From positions 1 to 64,000 of the forward strand of contig NZ_CAKRNY010000005.1 in the NCBI RefSeq assembly GCF_934371575.1: a stretch of DNA of 64,000 bases, given 5' to 3'. The notes below the pieces were generated by a model. It made no database searches, was not told the DNA's origin, and worked only from the letters and a program-made list of their open reading frames with translations. This document shows, piece after piece, positions 61,656 through 64,000 of this stretch (position 1 is the first letter of the stretch; each line of letters begins with the position of its first letter). Source of the DNA: an uncultured Blautia sp. Its GTDB lineage: Bacteria; Bacillota; Clostridia; Lachnospirales; Lachnospiraceae. The position numbers and the translations under genes are program-made.

Positions 61656-62333
61656 ATGAATGAACTTGTTTATTTAAAGAACAATGCAGCAGTATGTGAC
61701 AGTCTGCAGGTGGCTGAGAAATTTGGTAAAAGACATGACAAACTTATTTTTGAAATAGAGAGAATGTACTCCGGTCTGATTGGAAAGGGGTGTCCTTAAA
61801 ATGGTGGAGCCCCCCTGTTTATAAAAAACAACTATATACATCCTCAAAATAAACAGAAATACCCCATGTATCTGATGAATCGGGACGGCTTTTCCCTTCT
61901 GGTAATGGGATTTACCGGGAAGAATGCCCTTGAATGGAAATTGCAGTACATAAAGGCTTTCAACCAGATGGAAAGCTTTATCCGTGAGAAGTCAACTCAG
62001 ATGTGGATTGAAACCAGGAAAGCAGGGAAACTCACCAGAAAGGCAGAGACTGATACAATTCAGAAACTTGTGGAGTATGCGAAGGAACAAGGCAGCAGTT
62101 ATGCAGAAAAGCTCTATATGACATATTCCAAACTGGCTAATAAGATGGCCGGAATCAACAAGCGGGATGAGGCTACCGTAACGCAGCTAAACAATCTGTC
62201 ACTAATGGAAAATATTATTCTGCATGAGGTTGATCTTGGAATCTTGAAAGGAAAGCCTTACAAGGAGATATACAAAGATTGTCAGAAGAGACTTGAAGCG
62301 GTAAAAGATCTGGCTTATTTGGAAGCGGTATAA
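61656..62333 (+). pseudogene. Rha family phage regulatory protein interrupted by an in-frame stop
   Basis: From ATG 61656 (GGGAG upstream) the frame encodes MNELVYLKNNAAVCDSLQVA then EKFGKRHDKLIFEIERMYSG, a typical Rha N-terminus, up to a TAA at 61797-61799 after 47 codons. The same frame then continues NGGAPLFIKNNYIHPQNKQ, YPMYLMNRDGFSLLVMGFTG and a C-terminal helical region to 62333, the expected rest of the family. A single CAA-to-TAA change would explain the break. The downstream part could restart at ATG 61866, giving 155 residues. Rha proteins interfere with phage or element regulation. Confidence 0.8.
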
Positions 62334-62367
62334 AAGAAAAAATGAATAGGTGGCTAGGAATGGGAAA

Positions 62368-62396
62368 TTGACAAATCCCAGAAGCTGGCATATAAT
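62368..62396 (+). promoter_or_regulatory. Consensus promoter of candidate antisense RNA
   Basis: TTGACA at 62368-62373, 17 bases, TATAAT at 62391-62396: both hexamers match the vegetative consensus exactly, with optimal spacing. No ORF with a ribosome-binding site follows on the plus strand. Confidence 0.9.
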
Positions 62397-62402
62397 ATAC
62401 TT

Positions 62403-62508
62403 ATCAAGACAGCCAGTAAGGGAAGTCAAGGTTCCCCGTCCTGGCAAATAAGTGTTAAATAAGATTTAGCCGCCTATTCTTTACCAGAGAGCAGGGCGGC
62501 TATTTCTT
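62403..62508 (+). ncRNA. Candidate antisense RNA antitoxin, about 105 nt
   Basis: Transcription from the consensus promoter would start near 62403 and end at a hairpin TAGCCGCC (62467-62474) / GGCGGCTA (62495-62502) followed by TTTCTTAT. Inside, GCCAG/CTGGC and GGGAA/TTCCC can form an imperfect stem. The 3' end overlaps the stop codon of the minus-strand hydrophobic peptide gene, as in txpA/RatA-type systems, where the RNA pairs with the 3' end of the toxin mRNA. Confidence 0.6.
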
Positions 62509-62583
62509 ATGTGTGTATGTAAGGATAGATACAATCAAGCTGGCTGTCGTCAGAATAATCATAAAGATCTCATAATCGCTCAT
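62500..62583 (-). CDS. Holin-like type I toxin, 27 residues
   Basis: The minus strand encodes MSDYEIFMIILTTASLIVSI, followed by LTYTHKK. It has a short polar N-terminus, one membrane-spanning stretch and a basic end, the profile of the holin-like toxin family of Firmicutes. AGGAGG lies eight bases before the ATG at 62583; an in-frame ATG at 62589 is too close to it. Peptides of this type depolarise the membrane when overexpressed. The plus-strand RNA antisense to its 3' end, and a leader that could pair with its own mRNA's 3' part, support a type I toxin-antitoxin locus. Confidence 0.68.
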   Translation of the reverse strand: MSDYEIFMIILTTASLIVSILTYTHKK

Positions 62584-62704
62584 AAGCATCCCCTCCTGTC
62601 AAAACTCAGGATCAGGGAACCACAGCCGCTCTACTGGCTGCCTGGATAAATATACTATTCAGTTTCTTTTATTTTCCCTTTAACTCAGTTTACAAACTGC
62701 TGCC

Positions 62705-62890
62705 TTAGTTCTTCACGATGGAAAGACGATAGGTGACGTGGTGATCTTCGGATGGTGGATTTTGAAAGACTTCCTCGTCAATTTCCAGATCTGTAAAGTC
62801 ATCTGTGTAAATTACACCATCGAGTAGCTCCACCCGGATAAAGTCAGGCAGATTCATAATATCGTCACAGGTATATAAGCGTTTGGCCAT
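62705..62890 (-). CDS. Small acidic protein downstream of RHH gene
   Basis: A 61-residue protein beginning MAKRLYTCDDIMNLPDFIRV and ending VTYRLSIVKN. The start region vaguely resembles the N-terminus of Uma2-family nucleases (ELLDGVIY), but the rest of that fold is absent, so no function is assigned. I start at ATG 62890, preceded by AGGAAG; the frame opens upstream inside the RHH gene. It follows the RHH gene by 20 bases and is probably co-transcribed, perhaps as partner in a regulatory or toxin-antitoxin pair. Confidence 0.62.
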   Translation of the reverse strand: MAKRLYTCDDIMNLPDFIRVELLDGVIYTDDFTDLEIDEEVFQNPPSEDHHVTYRLSIVKN

Positions 62891-62909
62891 GGTAGAACTT
62901 CCTTTTTTG

Positions 62910-63110
62910 TTATGCTTTGTCTCGTTCCATTGTTTCATTGACTGCACGAACGATAAAGGCATTCATGCTTTCTCCATGATCGGAAGCATGTTTCTTTACT
63001 TCATCGCGCCGACCTTTGGGAAGAGTAACGACAACTCGATCATAATTGTTTTTTACATATTTCTGCACTGCCTTTTGTTGAGCCTTGCTTACTTTAGTTT
63101 CTTCGGACAT
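62910..63110 (-). CDS. Ribbon-helix-helix (Arc-type) DNA-binding protein
   Basis: A 66-residue protein with a basic helical start (SKAQQKAVQKYVKNNYDRVVV is split across about 8-28), a short strand RVVVTLP and two helices KGRRDEVKKHASDHGESMNAFIVRAV-like (the GESMNAFIVRAVNETM helix is the second). This is the Arc/RHH fold, which binds DNA as a dimer of dimers, often as an antitoxin or autorepressor. Repeated TATTGCTAGT operators lie upstream and overlap its likely promoter, supporting autoregulation. The next gene follows closely. Confidence 0.8.
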   Translation of the reverse strand: MSEETKVSKAQQKAVQKYVKNNYDRVVVTLPKGRRDEVKKHASDHGESMNAFIVRAVNETMERDKA

Positions 63111-63187
63111 ATTGCACCTACTTTCTGTTTGATAATAAGTAGAGCGGTAAAATAAAAAAGGTTCTTCTCCACCCTACTGAAAGTATA

Positions 63188-63216
63188 ACACAGATGTCTA
63201 TAACTAGCAATATATA
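63188..63216 (-). promoter_or_regulatory. Likely promoter of the RHH operon (minus strand)
   Basis: Reading the minus strand, TTGCTA lies 17 bases upstream of TATACT (near 63181-63188). The -35 box is inside an operator half-site, so RHH binding would block it. Coordinates are approximate. Confidence 0.5.
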
Positions 63217-63288
63217 ATGTTACACAAAAATAGACGATATATTGCTAGTAATATTGGAAATAATACCAATAGACTATTGCTAGTAATA
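63203..63288. promoter_or_regulatory. Three repeated TATTGCTAGT operator boxes
   Basis: ACTAGCAATATAT at 63203-63215 is the reverse complement of ATATATTGCTAGT at 63237-63249, and TATTGCTAGTAATA recurs at 63240-63253 and 63275-63288. The boxes lie between the RHH gene and the rightward genes, as expected for a shared regulator binding both promoters. Confidence 0.75.
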
Positions 63289-63477
63289 GAGTTATACTAT
63301 AATCAGTTCAAGGGAACAGTACAACAGCGAAGGGTGAAAACGAAGTGATCGTAAGATGTACCGGAGACACCAACATAATACCGGGCAAGGGTAAGCAAAG
63401 GAACAAAAGTTGCCGAGATTGGTTTAAGACCTGCCGGAGCTGATCGGGATTCCCAGAAGAGAAAGGAGCTGAAAGAA

Positions 63478-63669
63478 ATAGCGAAATTAACACCAATAAA
63501 AGCAATTCGGCAGAAATGCCTTGATTGTTGCTGTGGACAGTTGGCAGAAGTAAGAATGTGTACTTGTACAATGTGCGCGTTATATGGCTACAGAATGGGG
63601 CATAGACCTAAAGACGAACAATTTACCATTGAAACAGATACAGAGGAAAAATCATCACGTAGCCTATAG
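63478..63669 (+). CDS. Cys-rich small mobile-element protein with non-ATG start
   Basis: A 63-residue protein that reads AKLTPIKAIRQKCLDCCCGQ, LAEVRMCTCTMCALYGYRMG, HRPKDEQ to a TAG at 63667-63669. Homologous small proteins of this look (LTPIKAIR, CLDCC, YRxGH) are common in mobile elements of this group and are probably zinc-binding. No ATG, GTG or TTG is available at the expected start; AAAGGAG at 63462-63468 is nine bases before an ATA at 63478, which may be a mutated or unusual start. The frame is open back to 63379. Confidence 0.65.
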   Translation: MAKLTPIKAIRQKCLDCCCGQLAEVRMCTCTMCALYGYRMGHRPKDEQFTIETDTEEKSSRSL

Positions 63670-63698
63670 TTTTTCATAACAGAAAGGGGGATTATGAT

Positions 63699-64000
63699 AT
63701 GAAGTACAACCTTAGCAAGATCATGCTGAAAGCATGGAAAGTTTATCGAAGTGGTAAGCAGATCAGTTTTGGTGAAGCTCTTCACAGAGCGTGGTTATCT
63801 GCAAAGGCTGAGGAAGTAAACAATACTCGCATTGAAACAGCCAAAAAGGCGTCAAATGTAACCGAGCCTGTTAATACATGGGCTAGGTGGAAAGAACTCG
63901 GATTTGAGGTTATTCACGGAAGCAAGGCATTGTTTAGCACAGTGTTGATTTGGGGAAGCCGGGGAGATGGTGCTACTTATAAGGCGAGCTTTTTCGGGAA
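63699..64000 (+). CDS. Mobile-element protein of unknown function (partial at window edge)
   Basis: An open frame from ATG 63699, preceded by AAAGGGGG, runs past the window end, with 100 codons visible. It begins MKYNLSKIMLKAWKVYRSGK, then ISFGEALHRAWLSAKAEE. Proteins with this SKIMxxAW...F/YxEALxxAW opening are frequent in integrative elements of Lachnospiraceae and precede larger domains, but no function is established here. The remainder is off-window. Confidence 0.75.
   Translation, partial: MKYNLSKIMLKAWKVYRSGKQISFGEALHRAWLSAKAEEVNNTRIETAKKASNVTEPVNTWARWKELGFEVIHGSKALFSTVLIWGSRGDGATYKASFFG

Noticed and set aside
63308..63785. Minus-strand frames near the right edge
   Set aside because: They overlap the Cys-rich and partial plus-strand genes, which have ribosome-binding sites and family resemblance.

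Overview
This window looks like chromosome of a spore-forming, low-to-moderate GC member of the Clostridia, most likely a gut Lachnospiraceae (Blautia/Dorea/Ruminococcus-like). Supporting signs are the complete spoIIAA-spoIIAB-sigF operon, an alpha/beta-type small acid-soluble spore protein with a sigma-G-like promoter, a HrcA/CIRCE-controlled clpB, a valS T-box, AddAB instead of RecBCD, PdxST vitamin B6 synthesis, and small families typical of this group (DUF4250, DUF4956/VTC/CotH, X-X-X-Leu-X-X-Gly FtsX-type permease). The genus call is inference; no rRNA or tRNA gene was recognised.

Bases 1-24.5 kb are mostly housekeeping: clpB, a MarR-controlled heterodimeric ABC exporter, a HelD-like helicase, a lipoprotein, a methyltransferase, hslO (Hsp33), nadE and addBA, then a convergent rsmF-type rRNA methylase. 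From 24.5 to 34.7 kb there is an RluA-type pseudouridine synthase, a secreted amidase with wall-binding repeats, a PadR/DUF1700/DUF4097/PspC envelope operon, a spore protein gene, a two-component system, pdxST and a MetY-type sulfhydrylase. From 34.8 to 56.3 kb there is an EAL protein with a degenerate GGDEF domain, a VTC-DUF4956-CotH cluster, an SH3-repeat secreted protein, an ABC/FtsX system with a giant coiled coil, T-box-valS, an LTA synthase-like enzyme, folC, a zinc-ribbon/TPR membrane protein, the spoIIA operon and queT behind a probable preQ1-type riboswitch.

From about 56.48 kb to the right edge the character changes to a mobile element. It holds small accessory genes (two broken), an XRE repressor divergent from an excisionase-like HTH gene, a DUF6291 replication-type protein, a DnaE-tail-like protein, a winged-helix protein, its own sigma-70 factor, a 670-bp gene-free region with an array of short palindromes spaced about two helical turns apart, a rha gene with one in-frame stop, a small type I toxin/antisense-RNA-like locus, an RHH regulator with repeated operators, a Cys-rich small protein and a gene running off the window. 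A tandem 10-bp direct repeat at 56484-56504 could mark the element's left attachment site; no integrase is in view.

The most noteworthy observations are the type I toxin-antitoxin candidate (62.37-62.65 kb), in which a 27-residue hydrophobic peptide faces a perfect-consensus promoter for a roughly 100-nt RNA, with an inverted repeat that could tie the toxin mRNA's 5' leader to its 3' end; the palindrome array (61.0-61.3 kb); the interrupted rha gene; and a nested stem-loop element at 40.96-41.02 kb.
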